This document shows positions 22,088 through 29,410 of a stretch of 41,492 nucleotides of DNA, one piece after another. Position 1 is the stretch's first letter. Each line of letters starts with the position of its first letter. Source of the DNA: a bacterium (GTDB lineage: Bacteria; Armatimonadota; Zipacnadia; Zipacnadales; UBA11051); contig JAUVVY010000037.1 of the NCBI GenBank assembly GCA_030604405.1, forward strand, positions 1 to 41,492. Direction: 5' to 3'. Position numbers and translations under genes: made by a program. Below the pieces are notes generated by a model, which saw only the letters and a list, made by a program, of their open reading frames with translations, ran no database searches and was not told where the DNA came from.

Positions 22088-22481
22088 TATCGCAATCTTC
22101 CTGTTGTGCTTCTGGCCGCTCAGGTTCCTGACCGGGAGGTGGAATCCGCCCTATCTGCCAGATCGCCAGCACCCAGAGACCAACAATGACAATGAGTGAC
22201 AGCAGCAGTGCCGTCAGCGTGAAAGCGTCCAGATCGCCCGTTCGAACGCTTAGTCGGGCCGTATCCACCTCGACCAATGGCCCGCCGACCATATTGCGGT
22301 GCACAATCATTACGCCGATTGTTCCGAGCAGTGCCGCCCAAAACACCACCAGCACACGACATATCTGTTTGGCCGACTGGCCGGCGGCCATGGACTTGAC
22401 ATAGATCATCAGACTGATCAGCGCGCCTGCGGGTATCGCCACTGCCACGAGCCGGCCCCATGCACCTGGGTCATCAATCAT
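22074..22481 (-). CDS. Small membrane protein, unrecognised
   Basis: This 135-residue protein has three predicted membrane helices (about residues 10-30, 40-60 and 88-110) and a polar C-terminus ending in PERPEAQQEDCDNAVD. I do not recognise a family. The ATG at 22481 forms an ATGA overlap with the deoB stop, a typical sign of translational coupling. The frame is open further upstream, but that part overlies deoB and is not its own. The TAG stop lies inside the start of the metallophosphoesterase gene. Confidence 0.75.
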   Translation of the reverse strand: MIDDPGAWGRLVAVAIPAGALISLMIYVKSMAAGQSAKQICRVLVVFWAALLGTIGVMIVHRNMVGGPLVEVDTARLSVRTGDLDAFTLTALLLSLIVIVGLWVLAIWQIGRIPPPGQEPERPEAQQEDCDNAVD

Positions 22482-23641
22482 TGCTCGCTTCCTCCCGCGA
22501 GGCTGTCCCGAAGTAGTACCCGGACATCCACGCTCTGCTCGCCGGCATCTACCCCCAGCAGGCCGCAGACAGCACCGCCCACAAAACTCAGGCCCTCGAT
22601 GGTACCCAGATTGGCCGGCTGAATGCGCTCGCCGTAGATAATCAATGGCACATACTCCCGCGAGTGATCGGTGCTCGGCGTAGCCGGATCGCAACCGTGG
22701 TCAGCGGTAATCACGAGTGCTTCAGCCTCGGCCATCTGAGTGATAAAGCCGCCCAGCCACGCATCAAATTCGGCCAGGGCACCCGCGTAGCCTGCAACAT
22801 TGTTGCGGTGCCCGTAGAGCATGTCGAAATCCACCAGGTTGGCAAATATCAGATCAAATTCGGCGGTTTCCCATAGCTCGTCAATGACCCGCATCCCGGC
22901 GGCGTTATCCGCAGTATGCAGTTGCTCGGCGAACCCGCGGCCACCGTAGATCTCCCCGATCTTGCCCACCGCACAGATACGAATGCCTGCGGCCGCCAGT
23001 AGCTCCAGCAGCAGCGGCTGCGGGGGAGGCAGTGGAAAATCGCGTCGCCGCTCTGTGCGCACAAAACTGCCCGGCTCTCCCGCAAACGGTCTGGCGATCA
23101 CTCGCGCCACGGCGTGCTCTCCGCCGCAAAGCTGCCGCGCTATCCGGCAGCATTCATAAAGCTCTTCCACTGGCACAACCTGCTCGTGGGCGGCTACTTG
23201 CAGGACGCTATCGGCAGAGGTATAAACGATCAGTTCCCCGCTCTTGAGCTGGCGGGGCCCCAGTTCTTCGATGATCTGTGTACCCGACGCCGGCCGGTTT
23301 CCGATGATCTCCCTGCCCCAGGCACTGCTCAACCGGCTAATCAAGTCGGCAGGGAAACCGTCCGGGTAGGTGGGAAACGGGCTTGGCATGACGTGCCCCA
23401 TCAATTCCCAGTGCCCGACGAGGGTGTCTTTTCCGGCTGAGAGGGTGCCTAGCCGCCCGACGACTGCCTCGGGGGCCAACTGCGGCAGACAGCTTACCCC
23501 GTCTATTGCCCCGAGACCCAGTCGCGTCAGCGTAGGCAACTGCAAGCGGCTTGCGGATACGACGTGGCACAGGGTGTGGCTGCCTTTGTCACCGTATAGC
23601 CCTGCATCCGGCAGTGCGCCGATGCCCAGACTATCGCACAC
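22478..23641 (-). CDS. deoB: Phosphopentomutase, N-terminal start disturbed
   Basis: The enzyme interconverts ribose or deoxyribose 1- and 5-phosphates in nucleoside salvage. Alkaline-phosphatase-superfamily signatures are CDSLGIGALPDAG, DTLVGHWELMGH, LVDFDMLYGHRNN and TADHGCDPATPSTDHSREYV. The first GTG (23641) would give 387 residues, but it deletes the first beta strand that should precede the metal-ligand Asp. The same frame continues upstream as GRIVLIVCDSLGIG back to the TGA of the SPOR gene, with no ATG or GTG there. An ATG at 23681-23679 overlapping that stop (ATGA) is in another frame; removing one base from the G5 run at 23664-23668 (C5 on the coding strand) would join it perfectly. 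So the gene probably starts at 23681 with an indel, or uses CTG. Confidence 0.93.
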   Translation of the reverse strand: MCDSLGIGALPDAGLYGDKGSHTLCHVVSASRLQLPTLTRLGLGAIDGVSCLPQLAPEAVVGRLGTLSAGKDTLVGHWELMGHVMPSPFPTYPDGFPADLISRLSSAWGREIIGNRPASGTQIIEELGPRQLKSGELIVYTSADSVLQVAAHEQVVPVEELYECCRIARQLCGGEHAVARVIARPFAGEPGSFVRTERRRDFPLPPPQPLLLELLAAAGIRICAVGKIGEIYGGRGFAEQLHTADNAAGMRVIDELWETAEFDLIFANLVDFDMLYGHRNNVAGYAGALAEFDAWLGGFITQMAEAEALVITADHGCDPATPSTDHSREYVPLIIYGERIQPANLGTIEGLSFVGGAVCGLLGVDAGEQSVDVRVLLRDSLAGGSEQ

Positions 23642-23677
23642 GATCAGGACTATGCGCCCCAGCGGGGGAACCAGGGC

Positions 23678-24373
23678 TCATCGCACCCCCACGGTGACTT
23701 CGTAGCCGGCGTTGGCCAGCTCCTCGGCAAGCTTGTCGGCCTGTTGGCGGCTGGCAAATGCCGCTACATTGACACGGCGGTAGGTCTTGTCACCGATGGT
23801 CACTTTGGTTATGTAAGGCTGGTAGCCCTTGGACTTCAGCTCTTGTAGCATTTGTTGCAAATTCTCAGGATTGAGAAACGAGCCGGCGATGACAACGTAA
23901 TGGCTGTCCTCGGTGCTTTCGGTCTCCTGGGCATTATCTTCGGCCTGCCCGCTGTCGGTCTCCTCGGAGGCGTAGTCGGACCAGCTCGATGTTCCCTCTG
24001 CCTCGCTCTCATCCTCTTCGTCTTGAGACGATGCGTCTGCGGCATCGCGCTCCACGTCGGCTTCCTGGTCGGCCTCCACAAACTCGCGGTTGGCCCGGGC
24101 CGCCTCTGCCTCTGATGCTTCGCGCTCCTCGATTTCAACCTTTGCCTTCGCCGGCGGGGCCTTCTCGCTCTGCTCTACATCGTCTCCGCTGCCTGGCACC
24201 TGGACCACGATCTCCGGAGCGCCTTCCCTGATCTCACCCTCGCTGAACCTCGTGCCCAGATAGCGGCGGCCGATGTAGAAAGAGATAGTGCCCAGTATCA
24301 GACACATCACCAGAACCTTGGCCCAGAATATCACTATATCTTGCCACGTGATCCTGTCCGCTGCCGATGCCAT
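23678..24373 (-). CDS. Membrane-anchored SPOR-domain protein
   Basis: This 231-residue protein has a short cytoplasmic N-terminus, one membrane helix (about 17-36, VLVMCLILGTISFYIG) and a long acidic, low-complexity Glu/Asp/Ala/Ser linker (about 45-150). It ends in a SPOR domain of about 75 residues beginning SHYVVIAGSF and ending AGYEVTVGVR. SPOR domains bind denuded peptidoglycan glycan strands, often at division sites, so a cell-wall or division role is likely. ATG 24373 has a GGAG site; upstream open frame lacks homology. Its TGA forms an ATGA overlap with a candidate deoB start, making deoB the next gene in the same transcript. Confidence 0.9.
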   Translation of the reverse strand: MASAADRITWQDIVIFWAKVLVMCLILGTISFYIGRRYLGTRFSEGEIREGAPEIVVQVPGSGDDVEQSEKAPPAKAKVEIEEREASEAEAARANREFVEADQEADVERDAADASSQDEEDESEAEGTSSWSDYASEETDSGQAEDNAQETESTEDSHYVVIAGSFLNPENLQQMLQELKSKGYQPYITKVTIGDKTYRRVNVAAFASRQQADKLAEELANAGYEVTVGVR

Positions 24374-24528
24374 GTCTTTTCTCCAGGAGCCTTCGCAAGG
24401 GCGACTATCACTTTGTGGCCGCACGCTGACTGCGGCGAAAAGTACAGCCCGAGCAGCAATTATTGTATCACGGAGTTCCGCGTTCGCGCAACTTCGCCAG
24501 GCGAGAGGCCGACGCTGCAAAGATCGCT

Positions 24529-25764
24529 TCAAGCCGCCCAGGCGTGGAACGTGGCCCACAGCATGAATGCCCCGATCACCGCCAGCAGCACGCCCTCTGC
24601 AAGCCGCACGTATTTCAATGGCACGGGCGCCTTTGGCTTCTCTAACTTGCCTGCCGTGATCCGGTAGGCGATGATCACGACCAGCAGCGGAATAATAAAG
24701 GCGACATTATACGCCAGCAGAAGCGGCAGGGCAGCCACCCGTTGGCCGGGCAAACTGGACACATACGTGATGGTGGGCAGATACACCTGGCCGGTGCAGC
24801 CGAACTCGATCGCTGTCACAACAATTGCCACCGGCACGGCCAGCAGCACTGCGTGTTCGGCCTTCACTACCCGCCGGACCACCTCGTGCACCCGCAGCAG
24901 CCAACTCCTGGGCAGCTTCAGGATCGTTTCCGAGCTGCCGGTACGCACCAGTTCGATGAACTCGGCGAAGGCAAGCAACGCCACTGTCAGAGCGGGGAAA
25001 GCGATCAACGGATAGATGATACGCCGACCCCAGTAGGCGCCAACTGCCATGCTCGACAGCCGCCACAGCCCCAGGCCGATCACTAAGTAGGCCGCAAAGC
25101 AGCCCAGCGCAAAAAGCAGCCCTACTTTCAGGCTGCTGCGTTGCATGCCGCTGAGCGTCAGATACGACAGCAGGAAAATGATGGTGGATATCGCACAGGG
25201 GTTGATACCGTCAATCAGCCCTGCCACCGCGATCACGTACCACTGGTACCGCTCGAAGCGCTGCATCATCTGCAGTTGGCCCTGCTTCAGCCACTCCCAC
25301 GAAGAGCCTAGCCGCTCGTATGGCCGCGGCCCCTCAAGCGCGCCCTCCAGCGAGGCGTTCTCTACCTCCTTAACTCCCACCCACGCCCGTGCCGGGCCGT
25401 ACAGCCCCGGCGTCATCTCACGCTGCTGCGCACTGTCAATGCCGTAGCTTGTGCCCAGGACCTCCATTAGAGCGGGCAGATTGACCAGCTTCGGGTGAAC
25501 CCAGAGGAAATTGAGTTCGGGGTTGGCGGCCGCCAGTCGCCTGACGTTGTCGTTGGCTGGATGGCACGATGGGCAGGTCGTCAGCACGTACAGGAAATCC
25601 GCCTCAGGCAGGTTGGCGCGGATGCGCACGCTCTCCCATTCGGCGCTCTGACCGCCGGGCGATAGGCTGTCGTGGCGCTCCGTGAAGTGGGCATATTCGA
25701 TCACGAACACCACTGCCGCTAGCGCCAGCCCCACCGCGAATTTAAGCTGAAAGTCCTTGTTCAT
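24529..25764 (-). CDS. Thioredoxin-like/CcdA fusion, DsbD-type transmembrane thiol transporter
   Basis: This 411-residue protein begins with a membrane anchor (about 8-24) and an extracytoplasmic thioredoxin-like domain with CPSC (Cys64, Cys67). A CcdA/DsbD-type membrane core follows with DGINPCAISTI (Cys190) and EFGCTGQVYLP (Cys323), the paired cysteines that shuttle electrons. Several helices lie between 175 and 410. It probably carries reducing equivalents from cytoplasmic thioredoxin to envelope proteins such as cytochromes c or disulfide reductases. The domain order, thioredoxin first and membrane core second, differs from DsbD, which has domains on both sides. The ribosome site is weak (GAGATGG). 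The SPOR gene starts about 155 bases downstream. Confidence 0.85.
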   Translation of the reverse strand: MNKDFQLKFAVGLALAAVVFVIEYAHFTERHDSLSPGGQSAEWESVRIRANLPEADFLYVLTTCPSCHPANDNVRRLAAANPELNFLWVHPKLVNLPALMEVLGTSYGIDSAQQREMTPGLYGPARAWVGVKEVENASLEGALEGPRPYERLGSSWEWLKQGQLQMMQRFERYQWYVIAVAGLIDGINPCAISTIIFLLSYLTLSGMQRSSLKVGLLFALGCFAAYLVIGLGLWRLSSMAVGAYWGRRIIYPLIAFPALTVALLAFAEFIELVRTGSSETILKLPRSWLLRVHEVVRRVVKAEHAVLLAVPVAIVVTAIEFGCTGQVYLPTITYVSSLPGQRVAALPLLLAYNVAFIIPLLVVIIAYRITAGKLEKPKAPVPLKYVRLAEGVLLAVIGAFMLWATFHAWAA

Positions 25765-25886
25765 AATACCATCTCGGGCTCACCGACGGTCCGGGAGCGT
25801 ACTCATTTCTGGTAACTGCTCAGCTTGGGGTGTTAGAAGAGCGGACAAGCAAGGCAGCAGGTGGCGACTCGCCCCCAAAAGTTCAT

Positions 25887-25911
25887 CCTGGAGGACAGGC
25901 TTGCGCGCCAT
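25887..25911. repeat. Short flanking repeat, copy A
   Basis: The 25-base unit with core GCTTGCGCGCCAT recurs at 26437-26461 with about two differences. Both copies are followed by GGCGAAGGCG-like sequence, so the two brackets enclose the larger 26099-26427 repeat. Confidence 0.6.
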
Positions 25912-26098
25912 AGCTTTAGCGAAGGCGGGGCATCCCTGTTGTTTATCGTAGGCGCGTAACGGTTTAAGTATTGTCGCCTTTTCCTAACGAGCGGGTTCGC
26001 TTTTCTTTGATATGAATGATATGACTGACTTGCACCTCCACAGCCCCCGGCGTAGCTTCGCGTGGTGCCTCGGTGTTCGTAGGGGCGTAATTTATCAC

Positions 26099-26427
26099 GC
26101 CCTCCACACCGCTCCTGAGTGGGCCTTGTTGTAGGGCGCGGGCTTGTACCGCGCCGGCCCTACTCACTCCACGCTCCCGCTGAGTGGGCGCAATCAATTG
26201 CGCCCCTACAACGGCAACGGCATTGACAGGCTAGAAAGTGACATCGAATAGGTTGTGGCCTGCAAAGATATTGCGCTACACGACCGGCGCGGTACAAGCC
26301 CGCGCCCTACAACAAGCAGATACTTGATTCCTGATTCCGGAATTCACGACCAGACCTTCAATACACTTATTGTCTAATGACAAGATTCGCCGTTACGCGC
26401 CTACGGCAAACAACATCCCTGCCCGTC
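26099..26427. repeat. Dispersed repeat element, copy 2
   Basis: This is the same element and orientation as 1-322, with a 6-base duplication of AACGGC and about eleven substitutions. The perfect 32-base inverted repeat is kept at 26126-26157 and 26284-26315, while differences lie outside the arms. Conservation of the arms suggests that the hairpin is the functional part. It carries no open reading frame that looks real. Confidence 0.88.
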
Positions 26428-26436
26428 CATGAGAAA

Positions 26437-26461
26437 CCTGGATGACAAGCTTGCGCGCCAT
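26437..26461. repeat. Short flanking repeat, copy B
   Basis: This is the partner of the unit at 25887-25911. It lies ten bases after the end of the larger repeat copy 2. Confidence 0.6.
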
Positions 26462-26613
26462 TCTAGTCGCCGTAGCCTTGGCGAAGGCGACAGCCCAGCG
26501 GCGGGGCGTCCTTGCATGTGCAGTTCCTTTGCAGGCCACAAGGTGAGTAATTACCATTTCTGCTTATGCAGCCTCAACTCCCAAGCATCAAACGGACAGT
26601 GACGCAAGCCATG

Positions 26614-28041
26614 CTACTCGCTGAGTTTTTCCCGCAGTATCTGGTTCACAAGCCCGGGATTGGCTTGCCCGCGCGTTTCTTTCATCACATACCCGACCAT
26701 CGCGCCCAGAGCCTTTTCCTTGCCGCTCTGGTAGTCCGCGACTGCCTTCGGATTGGCCTCGATCGCTGCGTCCACGATCGCGCCTAGCTCGTCTTCGTCG
26801 CTGATCTGAGCCAGGCCCTGCTCCTCGATAAGCTGCCGTGGGGTGGTGCCTTGCTCAAATAGTGTCGGGAAGATGTCCTTGGCGATCTTGCTGCTGATCG
26901 TGGTCTCATTGATCAGTTTTATCAGCTTCCCCAGGTTTTCGGGCTGCAGCTTGCACGTGTCCGGAGTTTGCCCGCTTTCGTGCAGCAGGTGGGTGAAATC
27001 GCCCATGACCCAGTTGCTGGCGCTTTTAGCGTCTCCGCACGTCGCCGCCACCGCCTCGAAATAGTCGGCCACCTGTTTGTCTTCGGTCAGCACCTCGGCG
27101 TCGTACTGCGGCAGACCGTACTCCTCCACAAAGCGGCGCTCTCGTGCCAGCGGAAGCTCCGGCACGCTCTCGGCGATCTCCTCGACCCATTCCCGCTCCG
27201 GTGTCAGCGGCACCAGGTCCGGCTCGGGGAAGTACATGTAGTCGTCCGCCGATTCCTTGATGCGCATTACCGTTGTCTTGGCCTCGGTCTCATTCCAGCG
27301 CCGCGTCTCCTGCTGCATCTCCGCATCATTTTCCAGGCACCAGTGCTGCCTGTCTATCTCGTAGCTGACGGCATCGTGAACCGCCTTGAAGGAGGCCAGG
27401 TTCTTGACCTCCACTATTGGGGTTGCTTGGCCGGCCGCTTCGTCCACCAGGTTCACCGTCGGTTCGCAGCGCATCGCACCTTCGTCCATGTTCGCCGTCG
27501 AAACGCCCAGATAGCGCAGCAGCCGGCGCAGTTGCACCAGGTATTCGCGCACCTGATCCGCGGACGTGAAATCCGGCTCAGTGACAACCTCCATCAGCGG
27601 CACGCCGCAGCGGTTATATTCCACCAGGCTGCGACCGTCGGAGAGGTGGATGTTCTTGCCGGTATCCTCTTCCAGGTGTGTCCTGCGCACGCGGATGCTG
27701 AACGGCTCGCCGTTGACTGCCAGGTCAATGCGCCCCTCGTAGGTGAGCGGCTCATCGTACTGGCTGATCTGAAAATTCTTGGCCAGGTCCGGGTAGAAGT
27801 AGTTCTTGCGGTAGAAGCGACAGTAGTCGCTGACTTTGCAGTCCAGCGCCAAGCCGGTTCTTATGACGAATTCGACCGCCTTGCGGTTCGGTACGGGCAG
27901 CGACCCGGGCATGCCGGTGCACACGGGGCAGCAGTTGCTATTAGGCTCTGAGCCGAACTTCACCGGGCAGCTACAGAACATCTTCGAAGCGGTGAGAAGC
28001 TGCGCGTGGACTTCCAGCCCCACCATGGGACGAAATGCCAT
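26614..28041 (-). CDS. gatB: Aspartyl/glutamyl-tRNA(Asn/Gln) amidotransferase subunit B
   Basis: This 475-residue subunit of the GatCAB complex binds misacylated Glu-tRNA(Gln) or Asp-tRNA(Asn) and phosphorylates the acyl group before amidation. It opens with FRPMVGLEVHAQLLTASKMF, followed by zinc cysteines in CSCPVKFG and CCPVCTGMPGSLP. KNYFYPDLAKNFQISQYDEP and the C-terminal YqeY-like tail region (MKETRGQANPGLVNQILREK) are also present. ATG 28041 has a GGAG site; a GTG nine bases upstream is less likely. gatA and gatC are not in the window. A promoter and a small palindrome lie in the leader. Confidence 0.97.
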   Translation of the reverse strand: MAFRPMVGLEVHAQLLTASKMFCSCPVKFGSEPNSNCCPVCTGMPGSLPVPNRKAVEFVIRTGLALDCKVSDYCRFYRKNYFYPDLAKNFQISQYDEPLTYEGRIDLAVNGEPFSIRVRRTHLEEDTGKNIHLSDGRSLVEYNRCGVPLMEVVTEPDFTSADQVREYLVQLRRLLRYLGVSTANMDEGAMRCEPTVNLVDEAAGQATPIVEVKNLASFKAVHDAVSYEIDRQHWCLENDAEMQQETRRWNETEAKTTVMRIKESADDYMYFPEPDLVPLTPEREWVEEIAESVPELPLARERRFVEEYGLPQYDAEVLTEDKQVADYFEAVAATCGDAKSASNWVMGDFTHLLHESGQTPDTCKLQPENLGKLIKLINETTISSKIAKDIFPTLFEQGTTPRQLIEEQGLAQISDEDELGAIVDAAIEANPKAVADYQSGKEKALGAMVGYVMKETRGQANPGLVNQILREKLSE

Positions 28042-28078
28042 ATCTATCACTCCAGAGCCGGACGAACGTTTCCTACGT

Positions 28079-28097
28079 GTCGGGCTGGAAGCCCGAC
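28079..28097. repeat. REP-type hairpin in the gatB leader
   Basis: A perfect 8-base stem GTCGGGCT/AGCCCGAC with a GGA loop lies about 38 bases upstream of the gatB start. It resembles extragenic palindromes scattered in many genomes, and here it falls within the predicted transcript. Confidence 0.65.
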
Positions 28098-28168
28098 CTA
28101 CGCGGATAGTTAGTCGGCACAGAAATGCTTACACTGGCGCGATAGGCGAGCGCCAGCTTCACGCCACG

Positions 28169-28197
28169 ATTCTAACAGTATGGGTCTGTGGAAGCAA
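28169..28197 (-). promoter_or_regulatory. Sigma-70-type promoter for gatB
   Basis: On the minus strand TTGCTT (28197-28192), a 17-base spacer and TAGAAT (28174-28169) form a good promoter. The predicted leader is about 120 bases long. Confidence 0.6.
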
Positions 28198-28209
28198 GAG
28201 GGGGCTTCG

Positions 28210-29304
28210 CTACTGTGACTTCCGCATCCGAGGCTTCAGGATGAGGGACATCGCTGAGTCTGCCGACGTACACAACGGCGCAGGTTCTCGAGTCCAAAGG
28301 CTCTCTAGCAGCTCCTCCCACGTGGCGTACACCGTGACTTGGCCGCCACGACACCACCGTCTCGCGACTTGCGAGCTTGACAACGCGCATCTCAGGTCTT
28401 CGTCATACGTCAGAAACGCGTCAACATACGGCGCGTAAGCGGCATGATGATAGTCTACAACGTCACTTACTTTGGGGAGACGTTTGCGATTCCCACCAGG
28501 CACACAGCCTTCCCAATACTCCCACATTTGCTGATAGCCAACATCGAGCGGCAAATCTATGGCAGGCAGTTCACCCCATTCTGATACGTCTAGCGCTGTC
28601 CATTGCTCTCCTGATAGCTGAAGGTCGCTGTCGTAGGACGCACACTCTCGCGCTCTCTCGCGCCGTTGAAATGCTAAGAACTGCCATCTCCCCTGACGCC
28701 GGTTTTCGAGTTCGTCCTGTGTCAGTGTGAGCCTGCCGCCCATGTGACGCATGGACGCCTCTTCTTCTTCCAGTTGAGTGAGCGTTGCAGAATGAATGAC
28801 CCACTTGACCCATTTTTCCATGCTGGGAGACATCCTCCCTTGCTGCGTGTCCCGGTAGGAGTGTGGATCTACCCACGTCCTCAGCAGGAGCAGGTACGTG
28901 ACGAGTTTGCAGCGCCTCATCTTCTCCTGCACCGCCTTCAGTTGTACACGGTCAAGCGGCTGCCTGATGTTGTCAAGCGCCCTGATCCACAAGTCGCCTT
29001 TCTTGAGGTACACCGCATTCGGGAGTCCGGTACACGGGAGCGCTCTCAGTTGCTCCACCACCAAGGTATAGTTTTCGTCGAGGAACCTTCGGCAGACACC
29101 GCGGAGCCGCTTCGCTTCTGCAATCCGATTCTCTTTACGCTTGGGCGGCGCTGCCGCTATCTCCGCGATGGTGTAGGCGCCGGTTGCGAGTTCAATCCGC
29201 CCCTTCTCTATCCGTCGCTCAATCTTGCGTCGTAGCTCTCTTGGCACTGTCCAGACAAAGCCAATCATCGCGTTTGTATCGACGTACACGCTCACTGCCT
29301 TCAT
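28210..29304 (-). CDS. Large PIN-domain protein, putative ribonuclease
   Basis: This 364-residue protein starts with the PIN strand KAVSVYVDTNAMIGF (Asp9 and Asn11). An acidic residue sits in YTIAEIAAAP (about 44-53). Near the C-terminus, SDVVDYHHAAYAPYVDAFLTYDEDLRCA supplies the Asp residues typical of the second half of a PIN site. Between them lie about 200 mostly charged residues with no family I recognise. PIN domains are metal-dependent RNases, often toxins, but typical VapC toxins are only about 130 residues. No antitoxin gene is adjacent. ATG 29304 has an AGGGGGT site. The gene looks less GC-rich than its neighbours, which may signal transfer; this was judged by eye. Confidence 0.78.
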   Translation of the reverse strand: MKAVSVYVDTNAMIGFVWTVPRELRRKIERRIEKGRIELATGAYTIAEIAAAPPKRKENRIAEAKRLRGVCRRFLDENYTLVVEQLRALPCTGLPNAVYLKKGDLWIRALDNIRQPLDRVQLKAVQEKMRRCKLVTYLLLLRTWVDPHSYRDTQQGRMSPSMEKWVKWVIHSATLTQLEEEEASMRHMGGRLTLTQDELENRRQGRWQFLAFQRRERARECASYDSDLQLSGEQWTALDVSEWGELPAIDLPLDVGYQQMWEYWEGCVPGGNRKRLPKVSDVVDYHHAAYAPYVDAFLTYDEDLRCALSSSQVARRWCRGGQVTVYATWEELLESLWTREPAPLCTSADSAMSLILKPRMRKSQ

Positions 29305-29410
29305 GAGAAGACCCCCTGTTGGAGCAAGCACAACGTCCTCAGGCACTTGCTACAACAAAGCGCGCCCCCTTCTCGTTGCGCAATGCCAGGATCTTTCCCT
29401 CTGCACTGAC

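Larger units (their letters stand above)
25765..26613. other. Noncoding repeat-rich region
   Basis: No convincing gene was seen in about 850 bases. The region contains repeat copy 2 at 26099-26427. Flanking it is a second, shorter repeat: 25887-25911 and 26437-26461 share a CCTGGAnGACAnGCTTGCGC core and both continue into a GGCGAAGGCG-type sequence. A palindromic GTAGGGGCGTAATTTATCACG unit lies near 26079-26100. These look like nested palindromic repeat families rather than genes. Confidence 0.7.

Noticed and set aside
25765-26613. CRISPR array or tRNA genes in the repeat-rich gap
   Set aside because: Repeats are few, long and palindromic without regular spacers, and no cloverleaf pattern was found.
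26968-27951. 327-codon plus-strand frame opposite gatB
   Set aside because: gatB on the minus strand has full family motifs; the opposite frame is low-complexity shadow.
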